Source: Carnobacterium gallinarum DSM 4847
Lineage (GTDB): Bacteria > Bacillota > Bacilli > Lactobacillales > Carnobacteriaceae
Length of the DNA stretch: 64,000 nucleotides
Assembly (NCBI RefSeq): GCF_000744375.1
Contig: NZ_JQLU01000003.1
Location: 186,001-250,000, forward strand
Reading direction: 5' to 3'
A program made the translations under genes and the position numbers. The notes below the pieces were generated by a model that was not told where the DNA came from, made no database searches, and saw only the letters and a list, made by a program, of their open reading frames with translations. Below, in pieces: positions 49,107 to 56,956 of the stretch (the stretch's first letter is position 1; each line of letters starts with the position of its first letter).

Positions 49107-49961
49107 TTAAGTCACTGGCAAAGAATTTTTATCTGTTAAAATTTGACATTGAGGGCAATAATGAGTTCCTCGTTGCGCAACTTTCATTTTCTTAATCGGG
49201 GTACCACAGCGAACACAAGGTTCACCCGTTTTGCCATAAACTAATAGTGCAACTTGGAATTTCCCAGCTTCACCTAAAGCATTCTGATATGTTCTAATAG
49301 TCGTTCCACCTGCTTCAACGGCTCTACCTAAAACATCAATAATCGCATGATATAGTCGCTTAACCTCAGCTGATGTTAAAGAATTCGCCGGACGTAAAGG
49401 GTGAATTTTAGCTTCATATAATGATTCATCTACATAAATATTCCCTAACCCAACAACTATTTTTTGATCTAATAGTAAGGGTTTAATCGCTCTAGCTTTC
49501 GTTTTTAAGGCTACTTTAAACGGTTGTAATTTGAACATTTCTGGAATTGGCTCTGGTCCCAAATCTCTGATTCCAGTCACTTCATGTTGCGTGCCGATTG
49601 GAACCAAAGTCATCCGTCCAAATTTCCGAACATCTAGATAGCGCAAATCTCGTCCATCAGTCAAATGAAAGACGACATGCGTATGTTTTTTTAGTGGTTC
49701 ACCTGTTTGTTCAACTTCATATTTTCCTTCCATTCGTAGATGAGAAATCATCGCCCAATGATCTAAGATGAAAATCAGGTATTTTCCTCGTCGATCAATT
49801 CTATGAATCGTTTCACCTAACAGCTCATTTCTAAACGCTTCACTAGAGAACGGCGGCGTAATGATTCGATCCCAATAAACATCTACATCGGCAATCGTCT
49901 TTCCTGCTACAAGATTCGTTAATCCTTTGCGGACAGTTTCGACTTCTGGTAATTCTGGCAT
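49107..49961 (-). CDS. mutM: Formamidopyrimidine-DNA glycosylase
   Basis: 284 residues; removes 8-oxoguanine and nicks the site. Catalytic Pro2-Glu3 (MPELPEVETVRKGL), K in HLRMEGKY, H2TH region (KPLLLDQKIVVGLGNIYVDE), and zinc finger CVRCG...HYCPQCQ. Confidence 0.97.
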   Translation of the reverse strand: MPELPEVETVRKGLTNLVAGKTIADVDVYWDRIITPPFSSEAFRNELLGETIHRIDRRGKYLIFILDHWAMISHLRMEGKYEVEQTGEPLKKHTHVVFHLTDGRDLRYLDVRKFGRMTLVPIGTQHEVTGIRDLGPEPIPEMFKLQPFKVALKTKARAIKPLLLDQKIVVGLGNIYVDESLYEAKIHPLRPANSLTSAEVKRLYHAIIDVLGRAVEAGGTTIRTYQNALGEAGKFQVALLVYGKTGEPCVRCGTPIKKMKVAQRGTHYCPQCQILTDKNSLPVT

Positions 49962-50190
49962 GATTTTAACCTCTTTCCGATCTAACTTGTTTGCAACAAG
50001 CTAGAGTATTTTCTTCGTATTTTAAATCAAATAATTTTCAACCATTTGATTATGCTTCACTTATTTTGCTTAATTTTCCTATTTATAGAAAGGTTAAGCT
50101 GTAATCTTTCGCAATTACATAAATAATTGTACACTTTTTTATAGAAATTTGCTTCATTTTTATTTCTTTTAAGTGATCTCAATTGAGAAA
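49962..50190. other. Gap upstream of mutM
   Basis: Usually polA is next to mutM. Here 2.3 kb of accessory DNA separate them. This first part holds no clear gene; the 74-codon frame from 50281 overlaps a terminator and is rejected. Confidence 0.5.
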
Positions 50191-50217
50191 AACACTTTCC
50201 AAATTTTGGAAAGTGTC
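50187..50217 (-). terminator. Terminator after the truncated gene at 50241
   Basis: ACACTTTCCAAA / TTTGGAAAGTGT arms (12 bp, one-base centre) at 50192-50216, then T5 on the minus strand. Confidence 0.75.
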
Positions 50218-50220
50218 TAT

Positions 50221-50304
50221 AGGATTCATGAGTTTTGCTAATCTGCATCGAAAGAATCTTGGAAGTGACTAATAAAGTCAATCACGGATTTATCTGATCC
50301 AAAA
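50221..50304 (-). pseudogene. C-terminal stub of an unidentified gene, cut by ISL3
   Basis: On the minus strand, coming out of the IS end, a frame reads LFGSDKSVIDFISHFQ...DAD and stops, followed by a terminator. About 22 codons of host gene remain. Family unknown. Confidence 0.45.
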
Positions 50305-50419
50305 AGAATTTTTAACTCAAAATAAGAGAAAAGAAAAGTAGGTGAGAAATTAAAATTCCTCACCTACTCCATGATTTTAGTTAATTGATTCTTCACCAAC
50401 ACGATTCGACAAAGAGTCT
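50304..50419 (+). mobile_element. ISL3-family right-end fragment (copy A)
   Basis: Matches the 3' end of the ISL3 copy at 59.9 kb: degenerate last transposase codons (AAGAGAAAAGAAAA), the hairpin AGTAGGTGAGAAA/TTCCTCACCTACT, then GATTCTTCACCAACACGATT and the inverted-repeat end. The rest of the element is missing. Confidence 0.8.
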
Positions 50420-50425
50420 CAATAT

Positions 50426-50468
50426 AAAAAAACAACATCATAATTGTTTTCACATGATGTTGTTTTTT
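50426..50468 (-). terminator. Terminator after the VanZ-like gene
   Basis: AAAAAACAACATCAT / ATGATGTTGTTTTTT with a 12-base loop. Confidence 0.9.
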
Positions 50469-50514
50469 TATTGGTATTTCTATTTATAGAAGCGAATATT
50501 TTAGTTAGGTGAAT

Positions 50515-51108
50515 TTATTTAATTTCGATTGAATTTTCCAATTCCAATAATTTGTTACATATTTTAAACAAATAAAATCCAATCACACCGCCTAATACAT
50601 TTGTTACCAAATCCATTACATCAAAAACTCTATTCCCTAAATAGAAATAATTCAATATCAATTGAGTGGTTTCTATAAAAATACTAAAAATAAAAGAAGA
50701 AAAGAAAATTCGTTTTAAATTATTAAATGAGCTGAATAATAATGGTACAAAAAATCCATATGGAACAAATAAAAGGATGTTTCCCAATAGGTTATATGCA
50801 GAATAGTAAGTTAAAGTTGACAGTAATTCAAACGGATTTTTTTCAAACATATAACCAGTACCGTAGCTTGATGAATTTTCAATAATGGTACTGTTAATTA
50901 TTGAAATTGGAAAAATAGTATAATCTGCTAGTTTATATAAATATATAAGAAAGAAAGTAAATAAAATTGCTTTCAACCAATTTTGTTTTTGTTTTTTTGC
51001 TAGTTTCCAAATAATTAATAGGATGAATCCAACAAATATTGGGAAAAATAACAATATTGTATTTAAGAATAAGTCCGGAGCATAAAATTCTCCATCTATT
51101 AATATCAT
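50515..51108 (-). CDS. VanZ-like family membrane protein
   Basis: 197 residues with about five membrane helices. VanZ motifs: NILLFVPYGFFVPLL and FIETTQLI...GNRVFDVMDLVTNVLGGVIGF. VanZ gives low teicoplanin resistance by an unknown way; most relatives are uncharacterised. The start is 18 bases after a small secreted protein gene, so they form a two-gene unit inserted between polA and mutM. Confidence 0.85.
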   Translation of the reverse strand: MILIDGEFYAPDLFLNTILLFFPIFVGFILLIIWKLAKKQKQNWLKAILFTFFLIYLYKLADYTIFPISIINSTIIENSSSYGTGYMFEKNPFELLSTLTYYSAYNLLGNILLFVPYGFFVPLLFSSFNNLKRIFFSSFIFSIFIETTQLILNYFYLGNRVFDVMDLVTNVLGGVIGFYLFKICNKLLELENSIEIK

Positions 51109-51126
51109 TTATACTCACCATCTTTA

Positions 51127-51528
51127 CTAATCAGAAAGTGTTCCACTTACTGTTTGTGTAGTATTGCTCTTTCCACTAAAAAAAAGTAAATAATAATTTG
51201 AACCAGTTTGATCAGTTTTTGTTGGGAAATTTTTACTACCTGTAGTTGCACTCACTGTTCCAAATGATTTATCAACAGCCCATGTATTTCTATATAGTGT
51301 TACTTGTGCTGTGCCAGGACCACTTTTACTTGAAATGTTCAGCCTAGCAGTTCTTCCAGAATTTAAATAATAAAATTTACCATTTGTTTTACCATTTGAC
51401 CTTCCATTACCAGAAGCGTATGTCTGCCACTGAACCCATACTGAAGCTGATGCAGCAAATGCTTGAGGTAAAAATGAAACAATTAAAATTGAAACAGAAA
51501 CAATTATAACCAAAAATTTTTTAACCAT
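51127..51528 (-). CDS. Small secreted protein, unknown function
   Basis: 133 residues; signal peptide about 1-25 (VSILIVSFLPQAFAASA cleavage), mature part about 107 residues, Ser/Thr/Gly/Asn-rich, beta-strand-like (SVWVQWQTYASGNG, TARLNISSK, AQVTLYRNTW, NYYLLFFSG), no cysteine. AAAGGAGG precedes the ATG. Cotranscribed with a VanZ-like gene. It could be a bacteriocin-like or wall-acting protein, but nothing in the sequence proves it. Confidence 0.6.
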   Translation of the reverse strand: MVKKFLVIIVSVSILIVSFLPQAFAASASVWVQWQTYASGNGRSNGKTNGKFYYLNSGRTARLNISSKSGPGTAQVTLYRNTWAVDKSFGTVSATTGSKNFPTKTDQTGSNYYLLFFSGKSNTTQTVSGTLSD

Positions 51529-51844
51529 ATTAAGCCTCCTTTTTTAGTCTTATTTAAAATCTTAAATTTTTGAATATAGTGTTTTAAAATTAAAAATTTT
51601 CTTTTTTAGTTGAAATTCTTTTTAATTTAAAAAACATTATAATTAAAAATAGATTAAAAAAACATGTTAAAGAAATTAGTATAACGCATACGATTCATTA
51701 TTTACAATAGTATTTTTAAGAAAAATTTCATCTTTTTGCCACTTTCTTTGTTTAGAAGACGGATAATTGTGGATATACTATAATTAATTCGTGTATAAAA
51801 GTTAAAAAGATGGTGACTAATCTCTTAAAAAAGGGGTGATAACG
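51529..51844. other. A/T-rich upstream region of the secreted protein gene
   Basis: About 315 bases. A TATACT (51774) and TATAAT (51779) on the plus strand may serve the micropeptide at 51845. Nothing else was seen. Confidence 0.45.
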
Positions 51845-51946
51845 ATGGTTCATGACTTTATCCCTAGATTGGATTCTCAAGCGCTGATATTTGCAATTAG
51901 TTTTGCAACATTAGTTGTAGCGATACTGAAATTTAGGGTTCTATAA
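51845..51946 (+). CDS. Holin-like hydrophobic micropeptide, 3' end supplied by IS
   Basis: 33 residues, MVHDFIPRLDSQ then a single membrane helix LIFAISFATLVVAILKF. GGGGTGA is 5-8 bases before the ATG. It resembles the putative holin-like toxins (type I toxin class) of Firmicutes. The last codons and the stop TAA come from the ISL3 left end (GGGTTCTATAAT), so the natural C-terminus is lost. No antitoxin RNA was found. Confidence 0.5.
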   Translation: MVHDFIPRLDSQALIFAISFATLVVAILKFRVL

Positions 51947-52295
51947 TATATCTTATTGGTGGGTACACTCGCCAACAATTCTTTGCGTTCCACTACAAAA
52001 AAGACATCCAATTGATAAAATAAAGTCGACCAAAACCAAATCACCAGAAGGACAAACTCTTTTGATTATTCATGGAAAACTGGACTACCGCCCTTCTCAC
52101 TGTGAACATTGTGGAAATCAAAACCAAGAAAAACTTATTCGGTATGAAACTTATCGAACCGAAACTCAACTCCTATTAAGGAGAATTTTTAATTCAAAAT
52201 GAGAGAAAAGAAAAGTAGATAAGGAATTAAACTTCCTCACCTACTCTATGCTTTTAGTCAATTGATTCTTCACCAACACGATTTGACAAATATCC
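51936..52295 (+). mobile_element. Internally deleted ISL3-family element (copy B)
   Basis: Has a left end (GGGTTCTATAATATATCTTATTGG), the start of the transposase with its zinc-type segment YRPSHCEHCGNQNQEK, then jumps to the last transposase codons, hairpin (52214-52245) and right end (CACGATTTGACAAA). About 1 kb is missing. On the minus strand the hairpin plus T-rich tail may end polA transcription. Confidence 0.85.
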
Positions 52296-52335
52296 GGTAA
52301 AAAAACTTAGGTTAATTCAACTACATTAAATCACT

Positions 52336-54996
52336 TTATTTTGCATCGTACCAACTATCGCCAAAGTTACTATCGACTTTCAAAGGTACATTTAGTTTTA
52401 CAGCAGCCTCCATTACTTCAGGAACTAATTTCTCTAAAATCGGAATTTCTTCTACTGGCGCTTCAAAAATCAGCTCATCGTGTACTTGCAATAACATCGT
52501 TGCTTGCAGATTTTCTGCTTTTAAGCGTTCATCCATTTGAATCATTGCCACTTTAATAATATCCGCAGCACTCCCTTGAATCGGTGTATTCATCGCTGTT
52601 CGTTCAGCAAATGAGCGCAAATTAAAGTTTCGCGAATTAATGTCTTTTAGGAAACGACGACGGTGGAATAATGTTTCCACGTAACCTTTATCTTTCGCTT
52701 CTCGGACGATATCCGACATGTATTGTTTCACACCTGGGTATTTTTCAAAATACGTGTCAATAAAAGTCTGAGCTTCTTTGCGAGTAATGCCTAAATTTTG
52801 TGATAAACCATAATCACTAATCCCGTAGACAATCCCAAAGTTCACGGCTTTGGCTTGACGACGCATATTGCCTGTAACATCAGCAGCATCCTTGATACCA
52901 AAGACACGCATTGCCGTACTTGAATGAATATCTTGTCCTTCTAAGAAGGCTTCTTTTAGATGCTGATCATCTGAAATATCGGCTAAAACACGTAATTCAA
53001 TTTGAGAATAATCACTAGCAAACATTTTCCAACCTTCATGGCTAGGTACAAATGCTTGACGAATTTTACGCCCTTCTTCAAGACGTATTGGAATATTTTG
53101 TAAGTTAGGATCTACTGAACTTAAGCGCCCTGTTTGGGTTAATGTCTGTACGTAACGAGTATGAACTTTTCCAGTTGATGGATTCACAACTTTCAATAGA
53201 CCTTCAACATAAGTTGATTGAATCTTGGCAATTTGACGATATTGTAAAATATCTTCTACAATCGGTGCCTGGGCGCGTAATTGTTCTAAAACATCTACCG
53301 CTGTTGAGTATCCCGTTTTCGTTTTTTTAATAACAGGTAATTGCATCTTCTCAAATAAAATAACACCTAACTGCTTCGGTGAATTAATATTAAAAGTCTC
53401 CCCAGCTTCTTCATAAATTCGGTTTTCAATCTCAGTTAACCGAATTGCAAATTCATCTCGCATTATGCGTAAGCGGCTAGAATCAAGCTTAATTCCAGTC
53501 ATTTCCATGTTGCTTAAAACAATTGATAAAGGCAATTCCATCTCATAAAATAAATCTGTTTGTTCATTGTCTGCCAAATCATTTTTTAATTTATCACTTA
53601 ATACTTCAATTGCCTTAATCTTACGAGCTAAGTGTTCATGTAAACTAGTTGCATCTTCAGGAACCGCAATTTTAGCACCTTTTCCATAGATACTTTCATC
53701 TGAGGAAATATCATAATAGTCATGATCCATTGCAACTTCAGCAATATCTTTGCTATTGTCATTTGTATTTAGAATATATGAAGCTAATAATACATCAAAA
53801 TCAATGCCTTCTAAGGTAACGCCATAACGTTTTAAAGCGACAATTGTTCGTTTTGCATCAAAGACTTGTTTTTTATTTTCAGGATCGACAGCCCATTCTT
53901 GAAATAATGGTGAAGACAATACTAAATCTGGTTCAGAAACATAAATTTTATCCCCATTGCTCCAGCTAATGCCCACAATTTCGGCAGTATGGTAGTTATC
54001 ACTTAGCATTTCAGCATACAATCCGCCTCTAGCACCAAACATCTCTGGCGTAAACTCTGTGACAAATTCAAAATTAACCTCAGCCTTTTCAATTTGATTT
54101 TCTTCGTCATAAGCTGTTGTATCTAAATCAGTTAAAAATTTCTTAAAGTCCATCTCTTTATAAAATTCAATTAATTTGCCAACATCTTTGCCTTCGTAGG
54201 CTAAACTATCCAGCGGCACATCAATCGGAGCTTCGACTTCAATCGTTGCTAATTTCTTACTTAAGAAAGCCTGTTCTTTATCGTTAATTAGATTTTCTTT
54301 ACGTTTACTCGGTTTCATGCCATCAACATTTTCATAAACGCCTTCAACAGAACCAAATTCATGCAACAATTTTAAGGCTGTTTTCTCGCCAATATTGGTA
54401 ACGCCAGGAATATTATCTGAAGAATCTCCTGCTAAACCTTTCATATCGATGATTTGAAGTGGATTTAAACCATATTTTTCCATCAAATATTCTGGTGTGT
54501 TTTCCTCAATCTCACTAACGCCTTTAACCGTGATATCTACTCGAACATTTTCTTTCGCTAGTTGGGTTAAATCACGATCGCCTGAAAGCACAACAACATC
54601 AAATTCATTCGGGTCAACTTGAGTCGCTAATGTTCCTATAATATCATCAGCTTCGTAGTTATCTAATTCATAATGAGCAATGCCAAATCCTTGTAATAAA
54701 TCGCGTAAATAAGGCATTTGTTCTTTAAATTCACCTGGAGTTTTTTGACGACCATCTTTATAGGCATCATAAAATTCATTTCTAAAAGTTGTTTTTCCAG
54801 CATCAAATGCAACTAAAACATGAGTCGGTTGTTCCTTTGCCATTTCATTTTCCAACATACGATGGAAGCTAAAAAGAGCATTTGTGTGTAATCCATTTTT
54901 ATTGATAAAGCTATTGACCGAACCCGGAATGGCATAGAATGCACGAAAGGCTAGACTGCTCCCATCAATTAATAATAACTTGTTTTTTTGTGTCAT
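52336..54996 (-). CDS. polA: DNA polymerase I
   Basis: 886 residues. N-terminal 5' nuclease (DNYEADDIIGT, LSGDRDLTQLA), a degenerate 3'-5' exonuclease domain, and the polymerase A domain with DYSQIELRVLA (motif A), RRQAKAVNFGIVYG (motif B) and QVHDELIFE (motif C). Works in Okazaki fragment processing and repair. AAAGGGAG fits ATG 54996 (MTQKNKLLLIDG); the upstream in-frame start is not supported. Confidence 0.97.
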   Translation of the reverse strand: MTQKNKLLLIDGSSLAFRAFYAIPGSVNSFINKNGLHTNALFSFHRMLENEMAKEQPTHVLVAFDAGKTTFRNEFYDAYKDGRQKTPGEFKEQMPYLRDLLQGFGIAHYELDNYEADDIIGTLATQVDPNEFDVVVLSGDRDLTQLAKENVRVDITVKGVSEIEENTPEYLMEKYGLNPLQIIDMKGLAGDSSDNIPGVTNIGEKTALKLLHEFGSVEGVYENVDGMKPSKRKENLINDKEQAFLSKKLATIEVEAPIDVPLDSLAYEGKDVGKLIEFYKEMDFKKFLTDLDTTAYDEENQIEKAEVNFEFVTEFTPEMFGARGGLYAEMLSDNYHTAEIVGISWSNGDKIYVSEPDLVLSSPLFQEWAVDPENKKQVFDAKRTIVALKRYGVTLEGIDFDVLLASYILNTNDNSKDIAEVAMDHDYYDISSDESIYGKGAKIAVPEDATSLHEHLARKIKAIEVLSDKLKNDLADNEQTDLFYEMELPLSIVLSNMEMTGIKLDSSRLRIMRDEFAIRLTEIENRIYEEAGETFNINSPKQLGVILFEKMQLPVIKKTKTGYSTAVDVLEQLRAQAPIVEDILQYRQIAKIQSTYVEGLLKVVNPSTGKVHTRYVQTLTQTGRLSSVDPNLQNIPIRLEEGRKIRQAFVPSHEGWKMFASDYSQIELRVLADISDDQHLKEAFLEGQDIHSSTAMRVFGIKDAADVTGNMRRQAKAVNFGIVYGISDYGLSQNLGITRKEAQTFIDTYFEKYPGVKQYMSDIVREAKDKGYVETLFHRRRFLKDINSRNFNLRSFAERTAMNTPIQGSAADIIKVAMIQMDERLKAENLQATMLLQVHDELIFEAPVEEIPILEKLVPEVMEAAVKLNVPLKVDSNFGDSWYDAK

Positions 54997-55027
54997 TGCA
55001 AAAACTCCCTTTTTCCTCAAGTTTATT

Positions 55028-55472
55028 TTATAAAAACGATTGATAAATATCGTGATTTTTATTAAAAATAAAAGCTGATTTTACTTTATGAAATTGATTT
55101 TTTTTAGCCAATTGAATCGATGCTCTATTTAGTGGATCAATAATGCTAATAACCTCGTGTAATTCCAATGTGTATTTGCCATACTCTAACATCGCTTTAC
55201 AGGCTTCTCTTCCAAATCCTTTACGCCATAAGATCGGTGAATATGGTAGCCTCATTCAACTCTCTGGTCACCGTCGACGACTTGTTTGACAAAGCCACAA
55301 TCACCGATAAATGTTCCATTGACCAACGAATCCATTCTGCTATTTTTTCTTTTGAAAATGGTGCTGGATAAAATGACCTCTTTTCACTATTGGAAAACAG
55401 TCGATAGGCAGCCCTAGGTCCGCTTCTTCATAGGGTGCCTTAGCTATAAGTGCGTGTCTCAATTTTAGTCAT
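55028..55472 (-). pseudogene. GNAT acetyltransferase pseudogene
   Basis: Pieces of one acetyltransferase appear in different frames: MTKIETRTY (start 55472), PYEEADLG, AAYRLFSNSEKRSFYPAPFSKEKIAEWIRW, GDCGFVKQVVDGDQRVE, GYHIHRSY, then RKGFGREACKAMLEYGKYTLELHEVISIIDPLNRASIQLAKKN to the end. At least three frameshifts, one in-frame TGA and a missing stretch of about 20 residues before GDCG. It lies directly upstream of polA. Confidence 0.8.
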
Positions 55473-55655
55473 TCTTCCACTTAATTCTTCACTAAATTTT
55501 ATCTCTTCTATTTTACCAAAAAAAAAGCCAGATAGCGAAGAAGAAATTTCATAGTTACTTAAAATGATTTTTACTAATTTTGGGAAAGCTGACTGAACTT
55601 CATCTGGACTACCTGTTGAGTATTTCTTAAAATATAATTCAATAGATGAGTTTTA
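55473..55655 (-). pseudogene. Truncated unidentified gene fused in frame to the GNAT remnant
   Basis: From the ISL3 junction an open frame NSSIELYFKKYSTGSPDEV...FFFGKIEEIKFSEELSGR runs straight into the GNAT start. It looks like a real protein tail cut at its N-terminus by ISL3 copy C. Since it follows the orphan toxin module it may be a broken immunity gene; that is inference. Confidence 0.4.
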
Positions 55656-56214
55656 TTTGTGTAGATGGAGAAACTCATCAGCTCATTGATATTCTTGAAG
55701 ACCGAAAACTACCACATCTAATCGCTCATTTTATGCGTTATTCTCATAAGGCACGACTCCATGTAAAATACTTGGTGATGGATATGAATGCCAGCTAATG
55801 AATCACTTAAAGAAAAGCGACTCGGAGGATGCAAAAAAGTATCGTCGTTTAAAACGATACTGGTCTTTATTTTTTTAAGATTCCAATCAGTTAGACACAG
55901 AAAAACGTTCTTATAATCGCTTGTTTAAACGACCACTTTGCCAAAAAGATATCATGGATGAACTCTTAACCTATCATCCACTTCTCAAACAAACTTATGA
56001 TGAAATGCACTTGCTTAAGTATGCCATACTTTGTAAAAATAGTGAGTTATTTTTCGATTTAATCGACCAATTACCTAAGAGCTTACCTGATTGGTTTCGT
56101 AAGAAATTGACTTTCTTTAAAAAGCATAAGGAAGGCATTTCAAATGCCCTTCATCTTCCTTATTCTAATGGAAACGTTGAAGGGCTAAACAATAAAATTA
56201 AAGTCATTATTTGA
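55648..56214 (+). mobile_element. ISL3-family transposase fragment (copy C)
   Basis: Middle part of the DDE transposase: ICVDGETHQLIDILEDRKLPHL, HFMRYSHKAR, a 90-base deletion after MDMNAS, then YWSLFF, a TAA nonsense codon, DSNQLDTEKR and YHPLLKQTYDEMHLLKYAI...GNVEGLNNKIKVI. Both ends are missing. The nonsense codon is shared with copy D. Confidence 0.9.
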
Positions 56215-56218
56215 TATT

Positions 56219-56425
56219 AGCCAAACATAAGCTTTCCAAATATTGTTGATTAGCTCTTCAAGTTTTCCTTTACTTAAACTTCGCTTCACTTGTTTTGGAA
56301 TTAAGCCTTCTATACTTGACTTATCCGTAATATCTTTTATGTCAATTCTGTCATCTCAAGTTGATTTTTCACCACCAAATGTTGAGGTTTCCCTTGCTAA
56401 CTTCTTTTTATTTTTTTACTTTATT
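56219..56425 (-). pseudogene. Orphan C-terminal toxin module of an LXG protein (decayed)
   Basis: On the minus strand the frame reads GGEKST, a TGA, DDRIDIKDITDKSSIEG, KRSLSKGKLEELINNIWKAYVWL. It parallels the end of the LXG protein at 56957 (KKSTRDDRIKLEKITDKES..., RSLSKGQLEDLINRIWKAYIWL). The TGA replaces the Arg codon CGA. It lies after the immunity gene and is cut by ISL3 copy C, the usual spot for orphan toxin modules. Confidence 0.8.
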
Positions 56426-56427
56426 CT

Positions 56428-56946
56428 TCATGAGTAATCAACTTCATTTTCTTCAGGTTCATCTAATGGCGTCATTGTTTCCACTTCTTTTAAACTAATT
56501 TCATTCGCTTCTTCAAATGTTAAGTTTAATATTTCTTGATGCTTTTCTTTAAATTCTTCAAGTGTTAACCAATTTTCTTCATTGTCATCACTGATCGTTC
56601 CTTGAACCTCTTTTGCAAGTTCGCATACCATGGTGTATAGAGCTCGTTTATCTACTGTTAGAATATCGAGATGGTCGGTTTCAAAATACAAAATATGCTT
56701 ATCTCTAATTGGAGCAACATATATATATTCTGAATCTAAATCGGTATTCAAAACATTCCATCGCTTATCGTTTAACCATTTATCCCATTTTAAAGTTAAT
56801 CTGTAATTTTCCTTCAAAGTTTCTGTGTTACCACCATGAGAAATTTCTAGTTTTTTATTTAGATAACATTTGAACCACATTTTTTCTGATAACTCTCGAT
56901 AGTCTAGTTCTATTGATGATTTATTAATTATTATATATATTCTCAT
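56428..56946 (-). CDS. Probable immunity protein for the LXG toxin
   Basis: 172 residues, soluble, acidic (NDKRWNVLNTDLDSEYIYVAP..., C-terminal DEPEENEVD), no signal or membrane segment. No family recognised. It begins 10 bases after the toxin stop with AAGGAG, the position of immunity genes in LXG operons, so the role is inferred from context. Confidence 0.6.
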   Translation of the reverse strand: MRIYIIINKSSIELDYRELSEKMWFKCYLNKKLEISHGGNTETLKENYRLTLKWDKWLNDKRWNVLNTDLDSEYIYVAPIRDKHILYFETDHLDILTVDKRALYTMVCELAKEVQGTISDDNEENWLTLEEFKEKHQEILNLTFEEANEISLKEVETMTPLDEPEENEVDYS

Positions 56947-56956
56947 TTTTTTCTCC

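Noticed and set aside
50057-50281. 74-codon minus-strand open frame
   Set aside because: Includes a terminator hairpin, has no ribosome binding site and unusual composition; the real reading in this place is the short gene stub in another frame.
55921-56214. 97-codon plus-strand frame as an intact small gene
   Set aside because: It is the C-terminal part of a broken ISL3 transposase.
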